Below, piece after piece: positions 26,684 through 34,342 of a stretch of DNA of 64,000 bases. The stretch's first letter is position 1; the number at the start of each line of letters is the position of its first letter. The DNA comes from Microbacterium sp. (GTDB taxonomy: Bacteria; Actinomycetota; Actinomycetes; Actinomycetales; Microbacteriaceae), in assembly GCF_017305435.1 (NCBI RefSeq), contig NZ_JAFKIP010000002.1, positions 186,001-250,000 on the forward strand. Direction: 5' to 3'. Below the pieces are notes generated by a model. The model did no database searches. It had not been told where the DNA came from and saw nothing but the letters and a program-made list of their open reading frames with translations. The position numbers were made by a program, and so were the translations under genes.

Positions 26684-27943
26684 TCACAAGCGCTCCCGCA
26701 GGTCTCCGACGTCCGCGCTCAGCCGATCGGTGAGTTCGGGCGCCGTCAGCGTGCGCGGGTGCTTCTCGATCGGGGCGGGCGCGACCGTGGCATCCAGCTT
26801 CGTCTCGTCGATGCCCGGGAACCGGCGCGCGCTGACGAGCACCCGTGACTCGAGCGAGCCCGTGAAGCGGTTGAAGCTCTCGACGGTGCGTTCGATCGAG
26901 CGGCGCAGGTCGTCGGCGTGGCCGGCGAGTGCGCCGAGCCGCTCGTAGAGCTCGTTCCCGAGCGCGAAGAGCCGCCGTGCCTCGGTGGAGACGTCCTGCT
27001 GTGTCCACGTGTAGGCGACCGTCTTCAGCACGGCCCAGAGGTTCACGGGGGACGCGAGGGCGACCCGTTTGCCGAAGGCGTAGTCGAGCAGGCTCGGGTC
27101 CTCTTCCAGCGCGGCGGCGAGGAGGGATTCGCTCGGGATGAAGCACACGACGAACTCGGGGCTCGACTCGAGGCCCGCCCAGTACGTCCTCTTCGCGAGC
27201 GCGTCGATGTGCCCGCGCACGGCCTTCACATGCTTCTGCAACAGCTGCGCGCGCCGCGCGGCCTCCTCGCCCTGCGCGGTCGGCGGGATCGCGGACGCTT
27301 CGAGGTAGGCATCGAGTGGGACTTTGGCATCCACCGCGAGCCCCTTGCCGCCGGGAAGACGCACGACCATATCGGGTCGACCCGCACCGGCGTCGGAGGT
27401 GATGGATGCCTGGGTGTCGAAATCCACATAGCGCGTCAGCCCCGCCGACTCGACGACGCGCCGCAGCTGCGTCTCTCCCCAGACCCCGCGGGTCGCGTTG
27501 GAACGCAGCGCGCCGGCGAGCGATTCGGTCGTCGCGCGCAGGGCTTCGTCGGAGGCATGAGCCCGCCGCAACTGCTCGGCGAGCGTTCCGTACTGCACCT
27601 GGCGCTCGCGCTCGAGCTCGTCGACTTTACTCTGCATCGACAGCAGCGTCTCCTGCACGGGCGCGAGTGCCCGCAGCACGACCTGTTCGCGGCGTTCGCG
27701 CTCCTGCTGCGCGGCCTGGTCGCTGCGCACCTGCGCACCGAGTTCGCGCGTGAGCGCCCGCTGCTGCTCGAGCTGATCGCCGAGCGAGTTCCGGGCGGCT
27801 TCGGCGGCGACGGCGCGAGCCGTGAGCTCCGCGCGCTCGCCCGCCGCGCGCTCCGCGGCGCGTGCGGCCGCGGCGAACCAGCCCGCGAGGATCCCTGCGA
27901 ACAGGCAGGCCACCGCGAGAGCGATGATGATCATGGCATCCAT
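26684..27943 (-). CDS. rmuC: DNA recombination protein RmuC
   Basis: The 419-residue protein starts with one transmembrane helix (about 4-24), continues with a coiled coil (about 30-130, Ala/Arg/Glu-rich) and has the RmuC nuclease-like domain (about 140-400) with GVWGETQLRRVVESAGL, RPDMVVRLPGGKGLAVDAKVPLDAYLEA and PEFVVCFIPSE. The D-x-D-A-K signature fits the PD-(D/E)XK fold. RmuC suppresses inversions at short inverted repeats in E. coli, which is of interest here because the window contains many such repeats. Start ATG 27943. Confidence 0.9.
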   Translation of the reverse strand: MDAMIIIALAVACLFAGILAGWFAAAARAAERAAGERAELTARAVAAEAARNSLGDQLEQQRALTRELGAQVRSDQAAQQERERREQVVLRALAPVQETLLSMQSKVDELERERQVQYGTLAEQLRRAHASDEALRATTESLAGALRSNATRGVWGETQLRRVVESAGLTRYVDFDTQASITSDAGAGRPDMVVRLPGGKGLAVDAKVPLDAYLEASAIPPTAQGEEAARRAQLLQKHVKAVRGHIDALAKRTYWAGLESSPEFVVCFIPSESLLAAALEEDPSLLDYAFGKRVALASPVNLWAVLKTVAYTWTQQDVSTEARRLFALGNELYERLGALAGHADDLRRSIERTVESFNRFTGSLESRVLVSARRFPGIDETKLDATVAPAPIEKHPRTLTAPELTDRLSADVGDLRERL

Positions 27944-28022
27944 ACCGTCAGGATGCCGGAGGCCTCCGACATCGCCGCCACGCCGCTCCGCGGCGGCCCG
28001 TGTCGTGGCGTGCGGCAGCGGG

Positions 28023-28610
28023 TCAGACGGCGGCGGGAGCCGGAACCGGGATCTGCGGCACGCGGACGCCGAGCAGTATGGCGAGTTCGACGATGTCGTC
28101 GGCACCAGCCCGACGTGCGGCGTCGATCACGATGTGGGCGCACGCGAGGGCGTCGGCGGTCGCGTCATGGTGCGGGAAGTCGAGGAAGCCTGCGGCCGCC
28201 GCGACGAGCGGCAGCCGATAGGAGGCGAGGTCGTACGTCCGTCGGGCGATCTGCAGGCTGCACGCGTAGCGGTACGGCGGGCACGCGGCATCCGTCGCCT
28301 CGCACGCGCGGCGCAGCACCCCCATGTCGAAGCCGGCGTTATGCGCGACGAGCACGTCGTCGCCGACGAAGGCGCACAGGTCGTCGAGCTGAGAGGTCCA
28401 GGTCGGAGCGTTCTCGACGTCGGCAGGGCGGATGCCGTGGATGCCGATGTTCAGCTCGAAGAACGCGTCGTGCCCCGGCGGCGGCTTGATGAGCCATCCG
28501 GTTGTCTCGACGACCCGACCGCCCCGGACGCGGGCGAGGCCGACGGCGCAGGCGGAGGCGCTGGAGGAGTTCGCCGTCTCGAAGTCGATCGCGGTGAAGT
28601 CCAGGGCCAC
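28023..28610 (-). CDS. DEDDh 3'-5' exonuclease (DnaQ-like)
   Basis: The 195-residue protein is a stand-alone exonuclease of the DnaQ superfamily, with Exo I TAIDFETANSS, Exo II VAHNAGFDMGVL and Exo III DFPHHDATADALACA supplying the DEDDh residues. Such proteins act in proofreading, RNA trimming or repair. The C-terminus is hydrophobic and lacks a BRCT domain, so it is shorter than actinobacterial polymerase III epsilon fusions. It precedes rmuC on the same strand with a gap of about 80 bp. Confidence 0.85.
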   Translation of the reverse strand: MALDFTAIDFETANSSSASACAVGLARVRGGRVVETTGWLIKPPPGHDAFFELNIGIHGIRPADVENAPTWTSQLDDLCAFVGDDVLVAHNAGFDMGVLRRACEATDAACPPYRYACSLQIARRTYDLASYRLPLVAAAAGFLDFPHHDATADALACAHIVIDAARRAGADDIVELAILLGVRVPQIPVPAPAAV

Positions 28611-28698
28611 GCGTCCACTCTCGCCCGCCGAAGCGGCCTCGACGCGGAGGCGCGCCGCGCCCCGGAGACGTGCCCGGCAGACGTACCTGGCAGACGTA

Positions 28699-28734
28699 CC
28701 GGGAGGGGCGGCCCTGCTGCGGCCACCCCTCCCG
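28699..28734 (-). terminator. Terminator after the alcohol dehydrogenase gene
   Basis: A 14-15 bp stem with one mismatch (CCGGGAGGGG-C-GGCC / GGCC-A-CCCCTCCCGG) and a 7-nt loop lies just past the dehydrogenase stop on the minus strand. A 12-bp direct repeat (GGCAGACGTACC) runs into its distal side. There is no clear T-run. Confidence 0.6.
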
Positions 28735-28748
28735 GATCCCTGGGCCGG

Positions 28749-29816
28749 TCAGTACGTCATGACGATGCGACCGTCGATCTTGCCGCGCTCCATCCGCTCG
28801 AAGATGTCGTTGATGTCGTCGAGGGACTCGACGGCGACCGTGGGATGGATCTCACCGCGCGCATAGAAGTCGAGCGCCTCGATCATGTCCTGGCGGGTGC
28901 CGACGATCGAGCCGCGGATCGTGATCGCGCGCAGCACGATGTCGAAGATGTCGGCGTCGAACGTCCCGGGCGGGAGGCCGTTGAACACGATCGTCGCGCC
29001 GCGGCGGACGACCGCCAGCGCCTGGTCGAAGGCCTTGGGATGCACGGCGGTGACGAGCACGCCGTGGGTACCGCCGGTCGCCGCCTGGATGGCTTCGCCG
29101 GGGTCGGTGGTCGTGGCGTTGACCGTGACCTCGGCGCCGTGCCGGCGGGCGAGGTCGAGTTTCGCGTCGTCCACGTCGACCGCCGCGACCCGCATGCCCA
29201 TCGCGCGCGCATACTGCACGGCGATGTGGCCGAGTCCGCCGATGCCCGAGATCGTCACCCACTCGCCGGGGCGTACGCCGGTCATCTTGAGGCCCTTGTA
29301 GACGGTGACGCCGGCGCAGAGGATCGGCGCGACCTCGACGGGATCGGCCCCGTCGGGGATGCGCGCGGCGTAGCGCTCGTCGACCAGCATGTACTCCCCG
29401 AAGCTCCCATCGACGGAGTAGCCGCCGTTCTGCTGCTGTTCGCAGAGCGTCTCCCAGCCCGTGCGGCAGTACTGGCAGACGCCGCACGCCGACCAGAGCC
29501 AGGCGTTTCCGACCTTCTGCCCGACCTCGAGCGTCGTCACGCCGTCGCCGAGGGCGACGACCTCGCCGTAGCCTTCGTGTCCGGGGATGAGGTGGCCCTT
29601 CGGTGCGACCGGCCAGTCTCCGCGTGCGGCGTGCAGATCGGTGTGGCAGACGCCGCTCGCGATGACGCGCACGAGCGCCTGACCGGGGCCGGGCGTGGGG
29701 ACGGGCACGTCCTCGACGACGAGGGGCTGACCCGACGTCACGACGACGGCGGCGCGCATCGTCGTGGTGGGAGCGCCCGCGCGGGCGGCGTTGATGGTGG
29801 GGGCGACAGTGGTCAT
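28749..29816 (-). CDS. adhP: Zinc-dependent alcohol dehydrogenase (AdhP type)
   Basis: NAD-linked medium-chain dehydrogenase, about 355 residues. The catalytic zinc ligands lie in SGVCHTDLHAA and PGHEGYGEV, the structural zinc site is CGVCQYCRTGWETLC, and the NAD-binding motif is GIGGLGHIAVQYARAMG followed by the Asp of AAVDVDD, which favours NAD. Likely substrates are ethanol and other primary alcohols. The third of three near starts (ATG 29816, MTTVAP) is best spaced from GAGGAA; GTG 29825 and ATG 29822 are alternatives. Confidence 0.9.
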   Translation of the reverse strand: MTTVAPTINAARAGAPTTTMRAAVVVTSGQPLVVEDVPVPTPGPGQALVRVIASGVCHTDLHAARGDWPVAPKGHLIPGHEGYGEVVALGDGVTTLEVGQKVGNAWLWSACGVCQYCRTGWETLCEQQQNGGYSVDGSFGEYMLVDERYAARIPDGADPVEVAPILCAGVTVYKGLKMTGVRPGEWVTISGIGGLGHIAVQYARAMGMRVAAVDVDDAKLDLARRHGAEVTVNATTTDPGEAIQAATGGTHGVLVTAVHPKAFDQALAVVRRGATIVFNGLPPGTFDADIFDIVLRAITIRGSIVGTRQDMIEALDFYARGEIHPTVAVESLDDINDIFERMERGKIDGRIVMTY

Positions 29817-29955
29817 CGACATCACTTCCTCGTGTTCGATCGGTGCGGCAGACGTCGCCGCAGGGTGATCCCGACGCTAGGCGGCGGCACGTTGCATCCT
29901 GTTGCGTGCATCGTCATCGAGGCGGCCCCGACGCGGGAGGGGGGAGCGGGCCGCG

Positions 29956-29961
29956 TAGAAT
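29956..29961 (+). promoter_or_regulatory. -10 box TAGAAT, leaderless start of ychF
   Basis: TAGAAT ends 8 nt before GTG 29970; there is no ribosome binding site. This fixes the start used here. Confidence 0.5.
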
Positions 29962-29969
29962 CGAATCCC

Positions 29970-31043
29970 GTGGCACTCACCATCGGAATCGTCGGCCTTC
30001 CCAACGTCGGAAAGTCGACCCTCTTCAACGCGCTGACCAAGAACCAGGTCCTGGCCGCGAACTATCCGTTCGCGACGATCGAGCCGAACGTCGGCGTCGT
30101 GAACCTGCCCGATGGGCGGCTCGACAAGCTCGCCGAGGTGTTCGGTTCGGAGCGCATTCTGCCCGCCGCCGTATCGTTCGTCGACATCGCCGGCATCGTT
30201 CGTGGCGCGAGCGAAGGCGAAGGGCTCGGCAACAAGTTCCTCGCGAACATCCGTGAGGCGGATGCCATCGCCCAGGTCGTCCGCGGCTTCGCCGACGGCG
30301 ACGTCGTGCACGTGGACGGCAAGGTCGACCCGGCATCCGACATGGAGACGATCAACGCGGAGCTCCAGCTCGCCGATCTCGAGACGCTCGAGAAGGCGAT
30401 CGCGCGGTACGAGAAGGAGGTGCGCGGTCGCAAGCTCGACCCCTCGGTGCTCGCCGCTGCCGAGGCTGCGCGCGACGCCCTCCAGCGTGGGGAGCTGCTG
30501 TCGGCGTCGACGCTCGACCTCGATCCGATCAAGGAACTGGGCCTGCTCACCGCGAAGCCCTTCATCTTCGTCTTCAACGTCGACGAGCAGGTGCTGACGG
30601 ATGCCGCCCGCAAGGCCGAGCTCGAAGCCCTGGTCGCCCCCGCGAAGGCCGTTTTCCTCGACGCGAAGATCGAGTCCGAGCTCATCGACCTCGACCCCGA
30701 GGATGCCGCGGAGCTCCTGGCCTCCACCGGTCAGGACGAGTCGGGTCTCGATCAGCTCGCGCGCATCGGCTTCGACACCCTCGGTCTGCAGACCTACCTC
30801 ACGGCGGGCCCCAAAGAGGCGCGCGCCTGGACGATCGGCAAGGGCTGGAAGGCGCCTCAGGCGGCGGGCGTCATCCACACCGACTTCGAGAAGGGCTTCA
30901 TCAAGGCCGAGGTCATCTCGTTCGCCGACCTCGTCGAGCTCGGATCGGTCGCCGCCGCCCGCGCCGCAGGTAAGGCGCGCCTCGAGGGCAAGGACTACGT
31001 CATGCAGGACGGCGACGTCGTCGAGTTCCGCTTCAACGTGTAG
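29970..31043 (+). CDS. ychF: Redox-regulated ATPase YchF (Obg/OLA1 family)
   Basis: Universally conserved P-loop protein of 357 residues that binds ATP rather than GTP and associates with ribosomes. The P-loop is GLPNVGKSTLFNALT at the N-terminus, the G3 region is SFVDIAGIVRGASEGEGLGN, a G4-like NVDE replaces NKxD, and the C-terminal TGS domain contains EARAWTIGKGWKAPQAAGVIHTDFEKGFIKAEV. The toxin/antitoxin cassette begins 21 bp after the stop. Confidence 0.96.
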   Translation: MALTIGIVGLPNVGKSTLFNALTKNQVLAANYPFATIEPNVGVVNLPDGRLDKLAEVFGSERILPAAVSFVDIAGIVRGASEGEGLGNKFLANIREADAIAQVVRGFADGDVVHVDGKVDPASDMETINAELQLADLETLEKAIARYEKEVRGRKLDPSVLAAAEAARDALQRGELLSASTLDLDPIKELGLLTAKPFIFVFNVDEQVLTDAARKAELEALVAPAKAVFLDAKIESELIDLDPEDAAELLASTGQDESGLDQLARIGFDTLGLQTYLTAGPKEARAWTIGKGWKAPQAAGVIHTDFEKGFIKAEVISFADLVELGSVAAARAAGKARLEGKDYVMQDGDVVEFRFNV

Positions 31044-31052
31044 CGCTCGTGC

Positions 31053-31058
31053 TACAGT
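31053..31058 (+). promoter_or_regulatory. -10 box TACAGT, leaderless start of the antitoxin
   Basis: TACAGT lies between the ychF stop and the antitoxin ATG, ending 6 nt before the ATG at 31065. The cassette would therefore have its own promoter, which a Phd-type antitoxin could autoregulate. Confidence 0.5.
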
Positions 31059-31064
31059 TTGTCC

Positions 31065-31346
31065 ATGGATGCGTCTGAGTCAGGGATGGAGAGCCTCTCA
31101 CAGCGCGAGTTGCGCAATGAGTCTGGCCGAGTCCTTCGCGCTGTGGGCGAGGGGGAGTCGTTCGTGTTGACGAATCGCGGCATTCCGGTCGGCCGCATCG
31201 TTCCGCTCGACGCGCCCGCCGCGACACTGCCGATCGTTCGACCTGCCAAACGGGTCGGAGGATGGGCTGTGCTCAAGCCCGAGCCAGCAGACGGCGACCG
31301 CTCGATGTCTCGTATCATGGACGAGCTTCGCGAGGACCGGGGGTGA
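31065..31346 (+). CDS. Phd/YefM-type antitoxin
   Basis: The 93-residue protein has the Phd/YefM N-terminal DNA-binding fold with SQRELRNESGRVLRAVGEGESFVLTNRGIPVGRIVPL (about 11-46). Its variable C-terminal tail (WAVLKPEPADGDRSMSRIMDELREDRG) would wrap and inhibit the toxin. ATG 31065 is supported by the leaderless promoter; ATG 31086 would start right at the conserved fold. Its stop overlaps the VapC start by 4 nt (GTGA). Confidence 0.88.
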   Translation: MDASESGMESLSQRELRNESGRVLRAVGEGESFVLTNRGIPVGRIVPLDAPAATLPIVRPAKRVGGWAVLKPEPADGDRSMSRIMDELREDRG

Positions 31347-31750
31347 ACCGCACACCCCTCGTCTACGTGGATACGTCCGCTTTCGGCGCGCTTCTCGTCG
31401 CGCAGGTGGAGACTGAGGCACTGGTGACCTGGCTCGACCAGGCGGATGTCTCCCTGGTGTCGAGCGATCTGCTCGAAACAGAGCTGCGTCGAATGGCCGT
31501 GCGCGAGGGGCGGGATCAGGTCAAGGTCAGCGCGATCCTTAACGGCGTTTCCCTCGCAGCTCTCGATCGTGCTACTTATCGCTCCGCGGGGCTTCTGCCG
31601 ATGCCGTATTTACGTACTCTCGACGCATTGCATTTGGAGGCGGCTATGCGGCTGGACGTCAACGCCATCCTCACCTATGACCACCGGCTCGCTGAGGCGG
31701 CGCTGGCTGCGGGGCTCGATGTCATTGCTCCTGGCGCGGAACACCCTTGA
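31343..31750 (+). CDS. vapC: PIN-domain toxin (VapC family)
   Basis: A 135-residue PIN ribonuclease with the acidic catalytic residues in YVDTSAFGALL, LETELRRMAV, TLDALHLEAA and LTYDHRLAEAA. VapC toxins cleave tRNA or rRNA. Here the antitoxin is Phd/YefM-like, a common mixed pairing with PIN toxins. GTG 31343 overlaps the antitoxin stop, so the pair is coupled. Third-position A/T is more common than in the neighbours (for example in the segment around 31540-31640), suggesting recent transfer. Confidence 0.88.
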   Translation: MNRTPLVYVDTSAFGALLVAQVETEALVTWLDQADVSLVSSDLLETELRRMAVREGRDQVKVSAILNGVSLAALDRATYRSAGLLPMPYLRTLDALHLEAAMRLDVNAILTYDHRLAEAALAAGLDVIAPGAEHP

Positions 31751-32292
31751 TGACCACGCACGGAGCTGGTCCGGCGCTTCGTCGGCTTCGCGCCGCGGAC
31801 GCATCCGCAGTACTGACAGCATTCAGGTCCAACCCCGATATGACCAGGCAGGGCGGCGTCGTGACCCTAGCGGATGCGGAGAACTACGTTCACCGCTTGA
31901 TCGCTCCCTCCTCGCCTCACGAGGCCTGGACTGTCGCGGACAACGACGTCCTCGCGGGGCTTGTTTGCGTCACCGTCGACGAGGAGAACAAGAGCGGCTG
32001 GTTCTGGTATTGGATGACGGACACCGCGCGCGGTCGCGGGTGGACGAGTCAAGCGGCCGCCACCGTTGCGGATTGGGCGCTGAACACACGTGGGTTGGAG
32101 CGACTGGAACTTGCCCATCGCGTGAACAATCCCGCGTCCGGTGCAATCGCCCGGCGTGCCGGGTTCGTCCGGGAGGGCACCGAACGCGGGAAGTTCCTCA
32201 TCTCTGGGCAGCGGATCGATGTCGATACCTACGGCCGGCTTGGTTCGGACCCTTCGGCGCCGTTTGAACGCGTCCCGATGGCCGACTCGTAG
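31750..32292 (+). CDS. GNAT family N-acetyltransferase (RimJ/RimL type)
   Basis: The 180-residue acetyltransferase has the RimJ/RimL-like segments AGLVCVTVDEENKSGWFWYWMTDTARGRGWTSQAA (acetyl-CoA loop) and LAHRVNNPASGAIARRAGFVREGTERGKFLI. It may acetylate a protein N-terminus, an antibiotic or a metabolite. Its start overlaps the VapC stop (TGATG), making it the third gene of the toxin-antitoxin transcript; base use is similarly lower in GC. Whether it belongs functionally to the cassette is unknown. Confidence 0.85.
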   Translation: MTTHGAGPALRRLRAADASAVLTAFRSNPDMTRQGGVVTLADAENYVHRLIAPSSPHEAWTVADNDVLAGLVCVTVDEENKSGWFWYWMTDTARGRGWTSQAAATVADWALNTRGLERLELAHRVNNPASGAIARRAGFVREGTERGKFLISGQRIDVDTYGRLGSDPSAPFERVPMADS

Positions 32293-32350
32293 GCCCTGGA
32301 CCGCAAATGTCCATCCATGATGTGGCGCTGCCGCGCGGTGGGCCTCGGGG

Positions 32351-32356
32351 TAGCAT
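32351..32356 (+). promoter_or_regulatory. -10 box TAGCAT, leaderless start of the VOC gene
   Basis: TAGCAT ends 6 nt before ATG 32363, again without a ribosome binding site. Confidence 0.45.
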
Positions 32357-32362
32357 CCGTCC

Positions 32363-32806
32363 ATGGTGATCTCGTTCGTGAACGTGGGGATCGCGGTGCG
32401 CGATCTCGACGCGACCGTCGCATTCTTCACGGATCTTGGCCTCCGGCTGGTCGGTCGCGATGAAGTGAGCGGGCCCTGGGCGGATACCGCTGTCGGGCTC
32501 GACGGCAATCACGCGAAGGTCGCCGTGCTGCAGACGCCCGACGGCGGCGAGCTGGAGCTTTTCGAGTATCTGCACCCCGATGCGATCGAGACATCGCCGA
32601 CACTTCCCCACGAGATCGGCATGCACCGCGTGGCGTTCGCGGTGGACGATCTGGATGCCGCGCTCGAGATCGCGGCACGTTACGGATGCACGCCGCTGCG
32701 CGGCGTCGCGAACTACCAGGACGTCTACCTGCTGACGTACCTGCGTGGCCCGAGCGGCATCCTCCTCATGCTCGCGCAGGACCTGCGCGCGTATCCGCGG
32801 GCGTGA
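32363..32806 (+). CDS. VOC family protein (glyoxalase/bleomycin-resistance fold)
   Basis: A 147-residue protein with two beta-alpha-beta-beta-beta modules: FVNVGIAVRDLDATVAFFTDLGLRLVGR in the first, and GMHRVAFAVDDLDAALEIAARYGCTP in the second. It ends with GPSGILLMLAQDL. The fold covers glyoxalase I, dioxygenases, methylmalonyl-CoA epimerase and drug-binding proteins. Candidate metal ligands (His/Glu/Gln) are present but do not specify a reaction. It is single and not in an obvious operon. Confidence 0.85.
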   Translation: MVISFVNVGIAVRDLDATVAFFTDLGLRLVGRDEVSGPWADTAVGLDGNHAKVAVLQTPDGGELELFEYLHPDAIETSPTLPHEIGMHRVAFAVDDLDAALEIAARYGCTPLRGVANYQDVYLLTYLRGPSGILLMLAQDLRAYPRA

Positions 32807-32822
32807 CCTGCCACGGTCCTAC

Positions 32823-32842
32823 ATCGCATCGCATCGCATCGC
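32823..32842. repeat. Four tandem ATCGC units
   Basis: The 5-bp unit ATCGC is repeated four times, 17 bp after the VOC stop and about 70 bp before the start of the next gene. Short tandem repeats change length easily by slippage, so promoter spacing for the next gene might vary. Confidence 0.75.
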
Positions 32843-32914
32843 ACAGCTTTTCACCGCGGACGAGCGTACGCTGAGGCGCATCCCGACGGTCCGACGCGCG
32901 GACGGGAGGTGGCG

Positions 32915-33793
32915 ATGGCCGGGTACGGGCACTCCTCCGCGACGGGGATCGATGAGCGCACGCTCGGTCGCGTCGACGTGCTCCTTTTCGATGCGGACTA
33001 TGCCGACGGGCCCGCCGCCGTCGAGGACGCATGGCGGGTCGCCGTGCTCGCCGCCGATCCGCATCTGCGCGCCGGTCACGAGCGCGCGCGCCTGGATGCC
33101 GTGCAGGCCGCGAATCTCCGCCGCGACCCTGCGGCGCGGCTTCTGCGACTGACGACCACGCGGCATCGCACCGCCCTCGCCCTCGCGTTCGTGCTCGCCG
33201 CCGCGGCGGCGGCGCTCGTCCTCTCGCCGCGCAGCGGCCTCGCTCTGCAGGTGGCTCTGCTCCCGGCGGGGCTGTGCGCGCAGGCATCCCTCGCGCTCCT
33301 CAGCTGGCTCGAACCGCGCCGCGCCGACGGATCGCTCTGGGGCTCGCGGCTGCCCGCGGTGCTCATCCTGCTGGTCGCCGGGCTGTGGCTCCTCGCGGCG
33401 TCGGTCGCCGTCACCGCTCGGTGGGGCGAGACCGATGCTCAGCGCCCACTCGCGCCGACCAGCGGGCTCGCTCTCCTCGTCGTGGCGGCGGCGGGGGCGA
33501 CCGTGCTGTGGTGGCGCGCGCGGCGGGCGGACGAGGAGGGGCGTCAATCGGGCCCGCGGCGCCTGACGGGCGAACTGATCAACGAGAGCGACGCCGCCGA
33601 GGTGCTCGCCGAGATGGATGCCTGGTGGCGGGTCGCCGGTCCCGCCGCGCTCACACGGGATGCCGATCGCGTCCGCCGCGTGCACGTCGAGGTGCTCGCC
33701 CGACTTGCGCACGCGCGGCTCATCTCGGGGGCTGTCGCCCGCCGACTCGGCGGCGAGGCTGCGCCCCTGCGATGGCGCGAGCGCCGACGCTGA
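32915..33793 (+). CDS. Four-helix membrane protein of unknown function
   Basis: The 292-residue protein has a soluble N-terminal part (about 1-85), four transmembrane helices (about 87-106, 108-132, 142-165, 180-198) and a soluble C-terminal part (about 200-292) with SDAAEVLAEMDAWWRVAGPAALTRDADRVRRVHVEVLARL. No family is recognised. ATG 32915 is preceded by GGGAGG at good spacing; the GTG two codons earlier overlaps that site and is less likely. Confidence 0.65.
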   Translation: MAGYGHSSATGIDERTLGRVDVLLFDADYADGPAAVEDAWRVAVLAADPHLRAGHERARLDAVQAANLRRDPAARLLRLTTTRHRTALALAFVLAAAAAALVLSPRSGLALQVALLPAGLCAQASLALLSWLEPRRADGSLWGSRLPAVLILLVAGLWLLAASVAVTARWGETDAQRPLAPTSGLALLVVAAAGATVLWWRARRADEEGRQSGPRRLTGELINESDAAEVLAEMDAWWRVAGPAALTRDADRVRRVHVEVLARLAHARLISGAVARRLGGEAAPLRWRERRR

Positions 33794-33900
33794 CCGGAGC
33801 GTCCTTGCCCCATGTGAGTGCGCAGTCGCGCCTGTCAACCCCCTGAAGTCGCCTCCCGTTCGAGGCATAACCTCGAGTCAATCGTCGTGAAAGGAACACC

Positions 33901-34110
33901 ATGTCGGGATTCAAATTCTGGCTCGTCGTCGGCCTCGTGGGCGCGGGAGCCTATGTGCTCGGCGCGCGGGCCGGTCGATCGCGTTACCGCGAGATCAGCA
34001 AGGCCGCCAAGCACCTGTGGGACGATCCGTCGCTGCGGAAGGCCCGCGATCAGTCGCGAAAGATCGTCGACAAGGCCGCGAAGAAGGCCGCCAAGAAGCT
34101 CGGCGTCTAG
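33901..34110 (+). CDS. Small membrane-anchored basic protein
   Basis: A 69-residue protein with one N-terminal transmembrane helix (about 5-24, FWLVVGLVGAGAYVLGARAG) and a Lys/Arg-rich helical tail (SKAAKHLWDD...KKAAKKLGV). The layout resembles YtxH-like small proteins found near stress genes, but the match is loose. It has a good AAAGGA ribosome binding site before the ATG. Confidence 0.65.
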   Translation: MSGFKFWLVVGLVGAGAYVLGARAGRSRYREISKAAKHLWDDPSLRKARDQSRKIVDKAAKKAAKKLGV

Positions 34111-34171
34111 CCGAGGCGTCCACATCGGCGACGCCGCGCCGCGGACCCGGCCCTGCCACCCGCGCCGGACG

Positions 34172-34177
34172 TATGAT
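34172..34177 (+). promoter_or_regulatory. -10 box TATGAT, leaderless start of the Cys-rich peptide gene
   Basis: TATGAT, one of the best -10 boxes in the window, ends 6 nt before ATG 34184 and supports expression of this very short gene. Confidence 0.5.
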
Positions 34178-34183
34178 CGAGAC

Positions 34184-34315
34184 ATGGCGACCTCGAACCT
34201 CCCCACCCCGACCCTGCAGCCCGTCAGCGAGCTCCCGGGCGCCGAGCAGAACCTCCTCCCCGTCGTCGACGAGGGTGCCAGCTGCTGCGGTGGCGGCTGC
34301 TGCAGCACGAACTGA
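34184..34315 (+). CDS. 43-residue peptide with a C-terminal cysteine cluster
   Basis: The peptide starts MATSNLPTPTLQPVSELP and ends SCCGGGCCSTN: four cysteines as two pairs separated by three glycines. I do not recognise a family. Such a cluster could bind a metal (zinc, copper or iron-sulfur) or undergo modification, but no modifying enzyme is next to it. The gene has its own strong -10 box 6 nt upstream and is followed by the divergent-facing DJ-1/PfpI gene end. It is too short for most gene callers. Confidence 0.55.
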   Translation: MATSNLPTPTLQPVSELPGAEQNLLPVVDEGASCCGGGCCSTN

Positions 34316-34342
34316 CGCGCTCCTCACGCGCGGGGGTGGTGT

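Noticed and set aside
34184-34315. RiPP or bacteriocin biosynthetic cluster around the Cys-rich peptide
   Set aside because: No modification enzyme, leader peptidase or dedicated exporter is adjacent; the EmrB pump and ABC exporter nearby are separate generic transporters.
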